Assembly: GCF_022524485.1 (NCBI RefSeq)
Contig: NZ_JAKXMK010000008.1
Span: forward strand, 124,001-188,000
Reading direction: 5' to 3'
Origin: Pseudonocardia alaniniphila
GTDB taxonomy: Bacteria; Actinomycetota; Actinomycetes; Mycobacteriales; Pseudonocardiaceae
DNA: 64,000 nt
The notes under the pieces are model-generated. The model made no database searches. It was not told where the DNA came from and was given only the letters and a program-made list of their open reading frames with translations. This document shows positions 23,483 to 32,210 of this stretch, one piece after another (position 1 is the stretch's first letter; every line of letters starts with the position of its first letter). The position numbers were made by a program, and so were the translations under genes.

Positions 23483-26400
23483 CGACAACCATCGGTCGCA
23501 CCCCCGTACTCGCCCCGGCCTCGTTCGACGTCTGCGGTCCCCTGCCCACCGGCACCACGGTCCTCGAGGCGAGCGCCGGCACCGGCAAGACGTTCACGAT
23601 CGCCGCGCTCGCCGCCCGCTACGTCGCGGAGGGCCACGCCACGCTGCCCGAGCTGATGCTGGTCACGTTCGGCCGGGAGGCCAGCCAGGAGCTGCGCGAA
23701 CGGGTCCGTGAGCGGCTCGTGTCGGCCGAGCGGGCCTTGGCCGACCCGTCCGCGGCGCGCAGTGGTGACGACGAGGTGGTCCGGCTGCTGGCCGACGCCG
23801 CCGACCACGAGGTCGCGGCCCGCAGAGCCCGGCTCGCCCGCGCTCTGGCCCAGTTCGACGCCGCCACGATCGCCACCACCCACCAGTTCTGCCAGCAGAT
23901 GCTCGCCGGGCTGGGGGTCGCGGGCGACGGCGATCCGGACGCCGTGTTCGTCGACTCGATCGACGACCTGCTCACCGAGGTGGTCGACGACTTCTACGTG
24001 CGCAAGTACGGCGCGCACGCCGCAGGCACGCCCGCCTTCAGCCGGTCAGAGGCGCTCGTGCTGGCCCGCCACGCCGTGTACGACGGGCAGGCGCGGCTCG
24101 AGCCCCTCGACGCCACCCCGGGGAGCACAGCGCACGTCCGCCACCGCTTCGCCGTCGCGGTGCGGGGTGAGGTGGCCCGCCGCAAGCGGGCGCAGCGGAT
24201 CTACACCTACGACGACATGCTCACCCGGCTCGCCGACGCGCTGGCCGACCCTGCGCGGGGTGCGCCGCAGCGGCTGCGCGACCGGTACCGCGTCGTGCTC
24301 GTCGACGAGTTCCAGGACACCGACCCGGTGCAGTGGGACATCCTGCGCCGCGCCTTCCACGAGCACACCACGCTGGTGTTGATCGGCGACCCGAAACAGG
24401 CGATCTACGCCTTCCGTGGCGCCGACGTCGTCAGCTACCTCGACGCCACCGAGAGCGCACGTCAACACGCCACACTCGCCCGCAACTGGCGCAGCGACGC
24501 CTCGCTGCTCACCGCGCTCGACGTCGTGTTCGCGGGCGCGGCGCTGGGCGACCGGCGCATCACCGTGCATCCCGTCGAGGCCGCGCATCACGACCGGCAG
24601 CTGGCCGGAGCACCGGTCGACGCGCCGTTGCGGATCCGAGTGGTGTCCCGCGTCGGGCTGCCCCGGGCGCCCAAGCGCGACCTCGCCGTCGTCGGCCCGG
24701 CGCGCGACCTCGTCGCACGCGACGCCGCGGCCGACATCGCCGCGCTGCTGGCGAGCCCGGCCCGCGTCGCGGGCGAAGCGGTGGTGCCGGGCGACGTGGC
24801 CGTTCTGGTACGCACCAACGAGCAGGGTTCGCGGATTCGCGACGCCCTGGCCGCGGCGGGTGTCCCGGCCGTGCTCTCGGGCACGGCGAGCGTCTTCGGC
24901 ACCCCGATCGCCCGCGAGTGGCTCACCTTGCTCGAGGCGCTGGAGCAGCCGAGGGCGTTCCGCGCCCGCGCGGCTGCTCTCACCTGCTTCCTGGGCCACA
25001 CGGTCGAGGAGCTGTGCGGTCCAGGGGCCGACGATCTGCTCGACGCCCTCGGCGGCACGCTGCGCGCGTGGGCCGCCGTGCTCCACGACCGCGGCGTCGC
25101 GGCCCTGCTGGAGGCGGTCACCACCGCCACGGCGCTGCCCCGTCGCCTGCTCGCCACATCCGACGGCGAGCGTCGGCTCACCGACCTGCGCCACGTTGCG
25201 CAGGCTCTGCACGCGGCGGCCGTGGCCGAGCACCTCGGCCCGGCTGCGCTCACCGACTGGCTGCGCCACCGCATCTCCGACGCCGCGGAGGACGTCGGCG
25301 CGGAGCGCAGCAGGCGCCTGGAGTCCGACGCCGCCGCGGTGCAGATCATCACCATCCACCGCAGCAAGGGCTTGGAGTTCCCGATCGTCTACGTGCCGTT
25401 CGGGTGGGACCGCAACGTCCGCGACCCCGAGGTGCCGTTGCTGCACGACGAGTCGGGCGCCCGCGTGCTCGACGTCGGCGGCGAGACCGGCGAGGGGTGG
25501 AAGGAACGGTGCGCGCGGCATCGGCTCGAGGAGGCCGGGGAGGACCTGCGCCTGTTCTATGTGGCGCTCACGCGTGCGCGCTCCCAGGTGGTCACGTGGT
25601 GGGTGCCGGCCACCACCACCGCGACGTCGCCGGTGCACCGGCTGCTCATCGGGCGACCGGCCGAAGGCACCGACCCCGCTGAGGCCTACCGGGTGCCGCC
25701 CGACGCTGCGGCCCTGGCCGCGCTGCGCGAGCTGGCCCGCGCGGAGATCGCGGTCGAGGAGGTCGGGCTGCGGCCCGCCGCCGATTTCACCGCGGCCGGG
25801 TCCGAGCCGGGTGACCTGCGGGCGGCCGAGTTCGCGCGCCGGCTCGAGGGCGACTGGCGCCGCACCTCCTACAGCGCGCTCACGGCCACCGCGGGCCACG
25901 GTCCCGGGGTCGGCAGCGAGCCCGAAGAGCCCGGCACCGACGACGAGGGGAGCCCGGAGAGCGAGGAGGCGGACGGCGGCGGAACGGTCGGCGTGATCGG
26001 GGAGACAGACCAGCCCGCCGACGGCGAGGGCCTGGCGTCGCCGATGGGCGAGCTGCCGGTCGGTGCCGGGTTCGGCACCCTCGTGCATGCGATCTTCGAG
26101 GCGGCCGATCTCACGGCGGCCGACCTGCCGACCGAGCTCAGTGCCCACGCCCACGAGCAGCTCGCGTTGCACCCCACCCCCGGCGTCGATGCCGATGTGC
26201 TCGCCGCCGCGTTGCTGCCTGCGGCGCTCACGCCGATGGGGCCGCTCGCCGGTGGCCTCCGGCTCGCCGACATCGCCCCGCGCCACCGGCTCGCCGAGCT
26301 CGACTTCGAGCTCCCCCTCGCAGGCGGCGACGGGCCCGGCGCCGCCGTGCCGCTCGGTGCGGTCGCGCCGTTGCTGCGCCGCCACCTGGCGGCCGACGAC

Positions 26401-26862
26401 CCTCTGGTGGGCTACCCGGATGTCCTCGCCGGGCTTCCCGAACAGCAGTTGCGTGGCTACCTCACCGGGAGCATCGACGCCGTGCTCCGGCTGCCGGACG
26501 AGCGGTTCGCGGTGGTCGACTACAAGACCAACTGGCTGGGCCCGCTCGGGCCTGACGGCCGGGCGCCACTCACCTCCGCCCACTACACGCCAGCGCGTCT
26601 CGCCGACGCGATGATCGCGGCGCAGTACCCGCTGCAGGCGCTGCTGTACTCGGTCGCGCTGCACCGGTTCCTGCGCTGGCGACAGCCCGGTTACGAACCG
26701 GGGCGCCACCTGGGCGGCGTGCTCTACCTGTTCGTCCGCGGTATGTGCGGCGCCGACACCCCCGTGGTCGACGGTGTTCCGTGCGGGGTGTTCAGCTGGA
26801 ATCCGCCCGCGGCGCTGGTGGTGGAGCTCTCCGCGCTGCTCGACGGCGAGGTCTCGCGATGA
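23479..26862 (+). CDS. recB: Exodeoxyribonuclease V subunit beta (RecB)
   Basis: A 1127-residue SF1A helicase-nuclease, the 3'-5' motor and only nuclease of RecBCD. Walker A is EASAGTGKTFT (Lys at 37), Walker B LVDEFQDTDPVQW (about 275), motif III-IV GDPKQAIYAFRGAD, helicase motif V around IHRSKGLEFPIVYVP, motif VI VALTRARSQVV. The C-terminal nuclease domain keeps the catalytic pair in GSIDAVLRL and VVDYKTNW (about 1010-1018). An acidic, low-complexity linker (about 810-850) separates the helicase and nuclease parts. Start GTG 23479 overlaps recC; stop overlaps the recD ATG. Confidence 0.95.
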   Translation: MTTTIGRTPVLAPASFDVCGPLPTGTTVLEASAGTGKTFTIAALAARYVAEGHATLPELMLVTFGREASQELRERVRERLVSAERALADPSAARSGDDEVVRLLADAADHEVAARRARLARALAQFDAATIATTHQFCQQMLAGLGVAGDGDPDAVFVDSIDDLLTEVVDDFYVRKYGAHAAGTPAFSRSEALVLARHAVYDGQARLEPLDATPGSTAHVRHRFAVAVRGEVARRKRAQRIYTYDDMLTRLADALADPARGAPQRLRDRYRVVLVDEFQDTDPVQWDILRRAFHEHTTLVLIGDPKQAIYAFRGADVVSYLDATESARQHATLARNWRSDASLLTALDVVFAGAALGDRRITVHPVEAAHHDRQLAGAPVDAPLRIRVVSRVGLPRAPKRDLAVVGPARDLVARDAAADIAALLASPARVAGEAVVPGDVAVLVRTNEQGSRIRDALAAAGVPAVLSGTASVFGTPIAREWLTLLEALEQPRAFRARAAALTCFLGHTVEELCGPGADDLLDALGGTLRAWAAVLHDRGVAALLEAVTTATALPRRLLATSDGERRLTDLRHVAQALHAAAVAEHLGPAALTDWLRHRISDAAEDVGAERSRRLESDAAAVQIITIHRSKGLEFPIVYVPFGWDRNVRDPEVPLLHDESGARVLDVGGETGEGWKERCARHRLEEAGEDLRLFYVALTRARSQVVTWWVPATTTATSPVHRLLIGRPAEGTDPAEAYRVPPDAAALAALRELARAEIAVEEVGLRPAADFTAAGSEPGDLRAAEFARRLEGDWRRTSYSALTATAGHGPGVGSEPEEPGTDDEGSPESEEADGGGTVGVIGETDQPADGEGLASPMGELPVGAGFGTLVHAIFEAADLTAADLPTELSAHAHEQLALHPTPGVDADVLAAALLPAALTPMGPLAGGLRLADIAPRHRLAELDFELPLAGGDGPGAAVPLGAVAPLLRRHLAADDPLVGYPDVLAGLPEQQLRGYLTGSIDAVLRLPDERFAVVDYKTNWLGPLGPDGRAPLTSAHYTPARLADAMIAAQYPLQALLYSVALHRFLRWRQPGYEPGRHLGGVLYLFVRGMCGADTPVVDGVPCGVFSWNPPAALVVELSALLDGEVSR

Positions 26863-28763
26863 CCGGAGTGGCCGAGGCCCTCGCCGGGCCGACGTCCGCC
26901 GCGGCCGGACCCACGCGCGATGGTGCCGCCGCAGCCGCCGCACCGGTCGATCCGGGGGACATGCGCCTCGCCCACTCGGCCACCGGCCTGCTGGCCGCGT
27001 TCAACGCCGCGGGGGTGCTGGAGCCCTCCGACGTCCACGTCGCCACGAGGGTGGGGCGGCTCGGCGGTGAAGCGCGCGAGGAGGTGCTGCTCGCGGTGGC
27101 GCTGGCCGTGCGGGCGGTGCGGCAGGGCTCGGTGTGCGTCGACCTCGCCGACGTCAGCCGCACCGTGCTGGGCGAGGGCGACGAGCTCGTCGACGTGTCC
27201 GCCCTGCCCTGGCCGGAGCCCGCGGGCTGGCTCGCGATGTGCACGGCCGGACCGCTCGTCGCCGACGGGGCGGATGCGCCGCCCGGCCGGCCGCTGCGGG
27301 CGGTCGACGGGCTGCTCTACCTCGACCGCTACTGGCGCGAGGAGGAGCAGGTGCGGTGCTCGCTTGCTGAGCGGGCGGCAGCCGCCCCGCCGCAGGTCGA
27401 CCTGCCGAGGCTCGCCACCGGGCTCCACCGGCTCTTCCCGGCCGCCGGATCGGAGAAGCAGCGGCTCGCGTCGGCGGTGAGTGCGCTGCGCCGGGTCACC
27501 GTGCTGGCCGGTGGTCCCGGCACCGGCAAGACCACCACCGTGGCGCGGCTGCTGGCGCTGCTGCACGACCAGCCCGGGCCGCCACCCCGCGTCGCACTGG
27601 CCGCCCCCACCGGCAAAGCCGCGGCACGCCTGCAGGAGGCGGTGGCGGCGGAGCTTCCGGCGCAGCTGCGAGGGCGTGTGCCCGAGGCGGCCACTCTGCA
27701 CCGGCTGCTCGGGTGGCGGCCCGGCACCCGACGCTTCCGCTACGACCGCACCCAGCGGCTGCCGTTCGACGTGGTGGTCGTGGACGAGACGTCCATGGTG
27801 TCGCTCACGATGATGGCCCGGCTGCTCGAGGCCGTCCGGCCGCAGGCTCGGCTGGTGCTGGTCGGCGACCCCGATCAGCTCGCGTCCGTCGAGGCCGGAG
27901 CCGTGCTGGGCGATCTCGCCCGCGCTCCCGGCCGTCCCGAGACCGCCCTCGATGCGGCGCTGGCCGAACTCGGCCTGCCCGGCGGGGTGGTGAACGGTGT
28001 CGTCACGCTCGACCACGTCTGGCGTTTCGGCGGCGCGATCGCCGAGTTCGCCAGGGCGGTGCAGGCAGGCGACGCCGATGCCGCGGTCGCCCTGCTGCGC
28101 AGTGGCCGCCCGGATCTCGCCTTCGCGGCGGCACCCGAGGCGGTGCGCGACGACGTCGTGCAGGCAGGGCGTGAGCTGGCCAGGGCGGCGGCCGCGGGTG
28201 AGGTCGAGACCGCCCTCGCCGCGCTCGAACAGCACCGGGTGCTGTGTGCCCACCGGCAGGGCCCCTACGGGGTGGCGCGGTGGACCATGGAGATCGAGCG
28301 CTGGCTGGGCAGCCCCCACGCCGCACGCGCAGGCGCCCCGCGCGGGAGCGCTCCGGCCGGCCCCTGGTACCCCGGCCGCCCGGTGCTGGTCACCGCCAAC
28401 GACTACGACACCGGCCTCTTCAACGGCGACACGGGCGTGGTCGTGCAACAGCCCGAAGGGCTGCGGGTCGCCTTCGCGCGGGGCGGGCCGCCCACGCTGC
28501 ACGCGCCGGCGCGGCTGTCGGAGGTGGCCACGGTGCACGCCATGACGGTCCACCGCGGGCAGGGCAGCCAGTTCCGCCGGGTCACCGTGGTGCTGCCCCC
28601 GGCCGAGTCACCCCTGCTCACCCGGGAGCTGCTCTACACCGCCGTCACCAGGGCGCGGGAGTTCGTTCGGGTGGTCGGCACGGAGGAAGCCGTCCGCGCA
28701 GCGGTGCAGCGCCCGGTCGGGCGTGCGAGCGGGCTGCGACGCCGGCTCGGCCTGGAGAGCTGA
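26859..28763 (+). CDS. recD: Exodeoxyribonuclease V subunit alpha (RecD)
   Basis: A 634-residue SF1B 5'-3' helicase, the fast motor of RecBCD. Walker A is AGGPGTGKTTTVAR (about residues 217-230), Walker B VVDETSMVSL, followed by LVGDPDQLASVEAGAVLGDL and the C-terminal motif VI region LLYTAVTRAREFVRVVG. The N-terminal 200 residues are the RecD interaction domain, and the C-terminal UvrD-like 2B segment VHAMTVHRGQGSQFRRV is intact. Its ATG overlaps the recB stop (ATGA). Completes a full-length, apparently functional RecBCD. Confidence 0.95.
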   Translation: MTGVAEALAGPTSAAAGPTRDGAAAAAAPVDPGDMRLAHSATGLLAAFNAAGVLEPSDVHVATRVGRLGGEAREEVLLAVALAVRAVRQGSVCVDLADVSRTVLGEGDELVDVSALPWPEPAGWLAMCTAGPLVADGADAPPGRPLRAVDGLLYLDRYWREEEQVRCSLAERAAAAPPQVDLPRLATGLHRLFPAAGSEKQRLASAVSALRRVTVLAGGPGTGKTTTVARLLALLHDQPGPPPRVALAAPTGKAAARLQEAVAAELPAQLRGRVPEAATLHRLLGWRPGTRRFRYDRTQRLPFDVVVVDETSMVSLTMMARLLEAVRPQARLVLVGDPDQLASVEAGAVLGDLARAPGRPETALDAALAELGLPGGVVNGVVTLDHVWRFGGAIAEFARAVQAGDADAAVALLRSGRPDLAFAAAPEAVRDDVVQAGRELARAAAAGEVETALAALEQHRVLCAHRQGPYGVARWTMEIERWLGSPHAARAGAPRGSAPAGPWYPGRPVLVTANDYDTGLFNGDTGVVVQQPEGLRVAFARGGPPTLHAPARLSEVATVHAMTVHRGQGSQFRRVTVVLPPAESPLLTRELLYTAVTRAREFVRVVGTEEAVRAAVQRPVGRASGLRRRLGLES

Positions 28764-28913
28764 ACAAGCCTGCGGTGACGGGGCGAGGTGATCTCGTCCA
28801 CACTCGGTGGCCCCGGCGCCGCCGGTGCAGTCGGCTTGAGAGGCAAGGGATTCGTAGCCCTCCGAACGACCGTCCGGACGCCGTATCTGCCTGCACGCCT
28901 TGGAGTGCCGCTC

Positions 28914-30122
28914 ATGCACGCACCACACCTTGCGCCGACCCTGAACGACTCGACCGACAGCACTCGCGCCGCGCTTCTCGATGCCGTGCGGGCGATCGCA
29001 CCGGTGCTGCGGGACAACGCGGATCGGGCCGAGTGCGAGAGCCGGCTGACCGCCGAAGCCGCCGAGGCGCTCCGCGCGGCGGGCCTCTTCCGTCTCGGTG
29101 TGCCTCGCGCCGTCGGCGGATCGGAGGCCGGCCTGGCAACCTGCATCGCCGTCGTGTCCGAGGTGGCCGTCGCGTGCCCGTCGAGCGCTTGGGTCGTGGC
29201 CCTCTCCTACGGCATTCAGCACATCGGGGCGTCGTTCGGTGACACCGTCCGCCGCGAGGTGTGGGGTGATGGCCCCGATGTGGCCATGTGCGGTTCGTTC
29301 ACCGGGCTCGGCCTCACCGCCACTCGCACCGAGGGCGGCCAGATCGTTTCCGGTCGCTGGCCCTCCAGCTCCGGCTGCTATCAGGCGGGCTGGTCTGCGA
29401 TCGGCATGCCGATCCTGGACGAGAACGATGTGCCGATCGACCAGGCCCTTGCCATCGTGCCTCGCGACTCCCTCTCCATCGAGGACACCTGGGACATGGT
29501 CGGGATGCGCGGAACCGGCAGCCACACACTCGTAGGCGAGCGTGTCTTCGTACCGGACCATCGGATCCGCCGTTTCGCCGACATCGCGGAGGGGGCCTCC
29601 CGGGCCGGCGAGCCGGTGTACCGGATCCCCACGGGTTCCTTGAGCCTCGCGCTCGTCGCGCCACTGCACGGAATCGCCCGAGCAGTCTTCGCGCAGACGA
29701 TGGAACTGGTCGATGGCGGCAAGCCCCTCGCCATGTCGATCTACACGCGGCTTGCCGACTCACCGAGCGTGCAGGCCACGCTTGCCGACGCCATGAACCT
29801 GATCGACTCGGCCTGGTTGCACATGAGCCGATCCGCGGATTTCGTCGGCGCAGCTGCTGCGGCAGGACAGCAGCCGGACATGGTCGAGCGCACACGCGTA
29901 CGGATGGATTCCAGCTACGCGTGCCGATGCCTGAGCGAGGCGGTGCAGCTTCTCCTGACGGTGAGCGGTGCGAGTTCGCTCTCGCGGGCGAAGGTCATCC
30001 AGCGCTACTGGCGGGATCTCGAGACCGCGGCTCGCCACCCCGCCCTCAACGGTGGCCTCAGCCGGGAGATGTACGGCCGGGCGCTCGTCGGCTCCCAGGA
30101 TCAGGTCAGCCCGCTGATCTGA
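28914..30122 (+). CDS. Class D flavin monooxygenase / acyl-CoA dehydrogenase-fold oxidoreductase
   Basis: A 402-residue acyl-CoA-dehydrogenase-fold enzyme of the two-component hydroxylase type (HsaA/HpaB-like). ADRAECESRLTAEAAEALRAAG, FRLGVPRAVGGSEAG and SSAWVVALSYGIQHIGASF are typical of the N-terminal helical domain, SGRWPSSSGCYQAGW of the beta domain, and WDMVGMRGTGSHTLV of the substrate/flavin loop. The catalytic base of true dehydrogenases is not evident, so hydroxylation using FMNH2 or FADH2 from a separate reductase is more likely. No reductase gene adjoins. ATG 28914 follows TGGAG. A second member of the same family is at 56378-57538. Confidence 0.82.
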   Translation: MHAPHLAPTLNDSTDSTRAALLDAVRAIAPVLRDNADRAECESRLTAEAAEALRAAGLFRLGVPRAVGGSEAGLATCIAVVSEVAVACPSSAWVVALSYGIQHIGASFGDTVRREVWGDGPDVAMCGSFTGLGLTATRTEGGQIVSGRWPSSSGCYQAGWSAIGMPILDENDVPIDQALAIVPRDSLSIEDTWDMVGMRGTGSHTLVGERVFVPDHRIRRFADIAEGASRAGEPVYRIPTGSLSLALVAPLHGIARAVFAQTMELVDGGKPLAMSIYTRLADSPSVQATLADAMNLIDSAWLHMSRSADFVGAAAAAGQQPDMVERTRVRMDSSYACRCLSEAVQLLLTVSGASSLSRAKVIQRYWRDLETAARHPALNGGLSREMYGRALVGSQDQVSPLI

Positions 30123-30191
30123 ACTCCGGCCGATTCGATCACGTTCGCGCGGCGGGACGGCGCGGCGGAGATCGGCAGCACTCCCCAGCCC

Positions 30192-30401
30192 TGATCATGT
30201 TCCGGTGACGGACAAGCACGAGACTCCGGCCCGAGCGGACCTCGGTGCGCAGCAGCACCCGAGCACCCACGGTGATCGGCCGCGCAGTCCGGTCCCTGAT
30301 CCCGCTCAGGTGACGGACAAGCACGAGACGCCGACCCGAGCGGACGCCGTGGCAACGCCGCGGCATCCGGCCGCTCCCGGTGATCGGGCGCGTGCCGCTG
30401 C
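30192..30401 (+). repeat. 105-bp imperfect tandem duplication spanning the start of the next gene
   Basis: Two adjacent units, 30192-30296 and 30297-30401, share the start-like GGTGACGGACAAGCACGAGAC and a CCGAGCGGAC block, with a second conserved GGTGATCGG near the end of each. The period is 105 bp, a multiple of three, so the reading frame is kept and the protein shows the repeat TDKHETP-RAD at residues 2 and 37. Confidence 0.75.
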
Positions 30402-31182
30402 CGCCGCTGACGTCCGCAACGTTCCCGTCCGGGGAGACAGCGCCGCGTCTCGGCGGCCGAAGGTGTCATCCCAGGTCCTCGTGCGGTTCGGGATCGCCGC
30501 GGTGGGTGTTCTCGCTCTGATCGCCGGTGGCGTGGGCTCGTTCGTGCTGGGTAGCGATGCGGCAGCCGTGGCCGTGCTCGCCGCCGGAACGGCGCTACTG
30601 ATCGTCTCCGTGGTGCTGCCCCGGCTCACCGAGCTCGACGTGCGGACGGACGGCGTGAGCCTGAAGCTCACGCAGGAGGCCGCCGCCACGGGAGCACCCA
30701 TCGCCGCGGCCGTGATGGAGAACTCCGGGCTGTCCCGCTTCGCGATCGCCTACGAGATCGTCCACGCCGAGCTCCGGGGCACCCCCGAACTCGATCACGC
30801 GCGGGTGCACCTCCAGGACGTCCTGGTGGAGCGGGCCCGGGCCATGGCGTTCGGATCCAAGATCCCCGCCGCTGAGGTCCGCGCCATCTTTCTCGAAGGA
30901 TCACCGGTGCTGCGCACCCTCGCTATCGGGTTCATGAAGGGCGACCCGTCGACCGCCGACGTGGCGCTCCTGGCGTCGGCGGTGACCGCCCCGGCGTCGG
31001 CGAACGAGCAGCTCCAGGCCCTCGCCGCGATCGAGCAGCTGTGGTCAAGGTGGAGCCGCGACGAGCGGCAGTTCCTCCAGAGCCGCATTCGCTCCACGGA
31101 CTTCCCGCCCGGCACGGGGAGGTCGGCCCGGGCGGCAGGCATCCTCGATCTGCCCGTGGAGCCGCGCCTGCCGCGGACCTGA
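30205..31182 (+). CDS. Hypothetical membrane-anchored protein, 325 residues
   Basis: A disordered, charged N-terminus of about 90 residues precedes two hydrophobic helices (VLVRFGIAAVGVLALIAG and AVAVLAAGTALLIVSVVL, about 92-137), then a soluble helical domain of 180 residues (LTELDVRTDGVSLKL onward) with no known motif. The LTELDVRTDGVSLKL segment after the helices resembles proteins whose cytosolic domain packs on the membrane. GTG 30205 and GTG 30310 are both plausible starts because the start region is duplicated; starting at 30310 gives 290 residues and no internal repeat. Function unknown. Confidence 0.6.
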   Translation: MTDKHETPARADLGAQQHPSTHGDRPRSPVPDPAQVTDKHETPTRADAVATPRHPAAPGDRARAAAAADVRNVPVRGDSAASRRPKVSSQVLVRFGIAAVGVLALIAGGVGSFVLGSDAAAVAVLAAGTALLIVSVVLPRLTELDVRTDGVSLKLTQEAAATGAPIAAAVMENSGLSRFAIAYEIVHAELRGTPELDHARVHLQDVLVERARAMAFGSKIPAAEVRAIFLEGSPVLRTLAIGFMKGDPSTADVALLASAVTAPASANEQLQALAAIEQLWSRWSRDERQFLQSRIRSTDFPPGTGRSARAAGILDLPVEPRLPRT

Positions 31183-31205
31183 GCTTCTGGTGCGGCGCCG
31201 GGCCG

Positions 31206-32210
31206 TCAGGCCACCGCCACCGGTTGTGCCTCACGCTCGCGCACCGCAGCCCGGCGCAGCGCCCGGTACAGCAGGTTGGGATCCCCCAGCCGCCTGCGCA
31301 GCTCCCGCTCGAGGCCGGCGATCGGATAGAGGTTCTGCGGCGCGCGCGAGTCCTTGTACTCCGCGGAGGCGAACCGCCCCAACGTCACCTGGCTCCGCGA
31401 CGCGAGCGTGACGACGTCGGCGGCGGGAAGTTCCGCGCTGCACTCCACCCGCACCACCCCGGCCCAGGGGGCACCCGGACGGCAGGGCAGCCGCAGGTAC
31501 CAGGTGTGGCGCCGCCACGGGGCCTCGATCCGGAACGCCGGGGTGCGCTGGCCCGGGCCGAGCGTGGCGATCACGGCCGCGAGCTGCGGCGGGAGGTAGT
31601 TGCTGTGGTGGGTCTTGACGTAACCGATCGTGCGCGGCAGGTGCTGGCGGCCCCGCAGGGAACCGTCGAGCACGAGCAGGTCGTCGAGATCGCCGTCGGC
31701 GCCGGGATGTTCCGGGGCCAGGTGGCCGCCACGGGCGGCGGTGGCGGCGGCGAACTCCGTGTCGGCGAGGGCCCTCTGCAGCGCGGAGCTGAGCACCTGG
31801 CCGGGAGCTACGCCGCTGCGCTCGTCGGTGCGCTGCGCCTGGTATGTGCCGGCGCCGGTGGCGATGTCGTCGGCCTCCGGGGCCGTGCTGAACAGGCCGC
31901 GGCGGACCTCGGGCGGCAGCAGATGGGCGCCATCGCGGCAGCAGCACACGGCCCCGGCCGCGTAGGAGGCGCACAGCGCGGGGGATGCCTGCCCTTCCTG
32001 CTCCTCCACCCACACCTGCGCGTCGACCCGTCGCACACCGTCGACGAACAACACCGCGGCGGGTGGCCGGACCGATGGGTCGGGATCGATCGGGTGCCAC
32101 GCCTGCACCGGCCGCTCGACGTCGAGGACGACCTCGGCGGCCGACTCGTTGAGCTCGGACTCGACGCTCGCGCCGTAGGACGGGTCCCAGGCCTCGACGG
32201 CGAACCTCAC
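31206..32210 (-). CDS. NurA-like nuclease domain protein
   Basis: A 334-residue protein sharing NurA-family layout: a first acidic motif in VLFVDGVRRVDAQVW (about 52-66), a second in LLVLDGSLRGR followed by GYVKTHHSNYLPP (about 170-205), and the C-terminal APQNLYPIAGLERELRRRLGD, where NurA proteins have their closing YPL...AH-type helix. NurA is the Mn-dependent 5'-3' nuclease that works with the HerA motor on DNA ends after Mre11-Rad50. Its ATG overlaps the sbcC stop by four bases (ATGA), making it the third gene of an sbcD-sbcC-nurA operon. The nuclease call rests on motif order and context, and is inference until tested. Confidence 0.62.
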   Translation of the reverse strand: MRFAVEAWDPSYGASVESELNESAAEVVLDVERPVQAWHPIDPDPSVRPPAAVLFVDGVRRVDAQVWVEEQEGQASPALCASYAAGAVCCCRDGAHLLPPEVRRGLFSTAPEADDIATGAGTYQAQRTDERSGVAPGQVLSSALQRALADTEFAAATAARGGHLAPEHPGADGDLDDLLVLDGSLRGRQHLPRTIGYVKTHHSNYLPPQLAAVIATLGPGQRTPAFRIEAPWRRHTWYLRLPCRPGAPWAGVVRVECSAELPAADVVTLASRSQVTLGRFASAEYKDSRAPQNLYPIAGLERELRRRLGDPNLLYRALRRAAVREREAQPVAVA

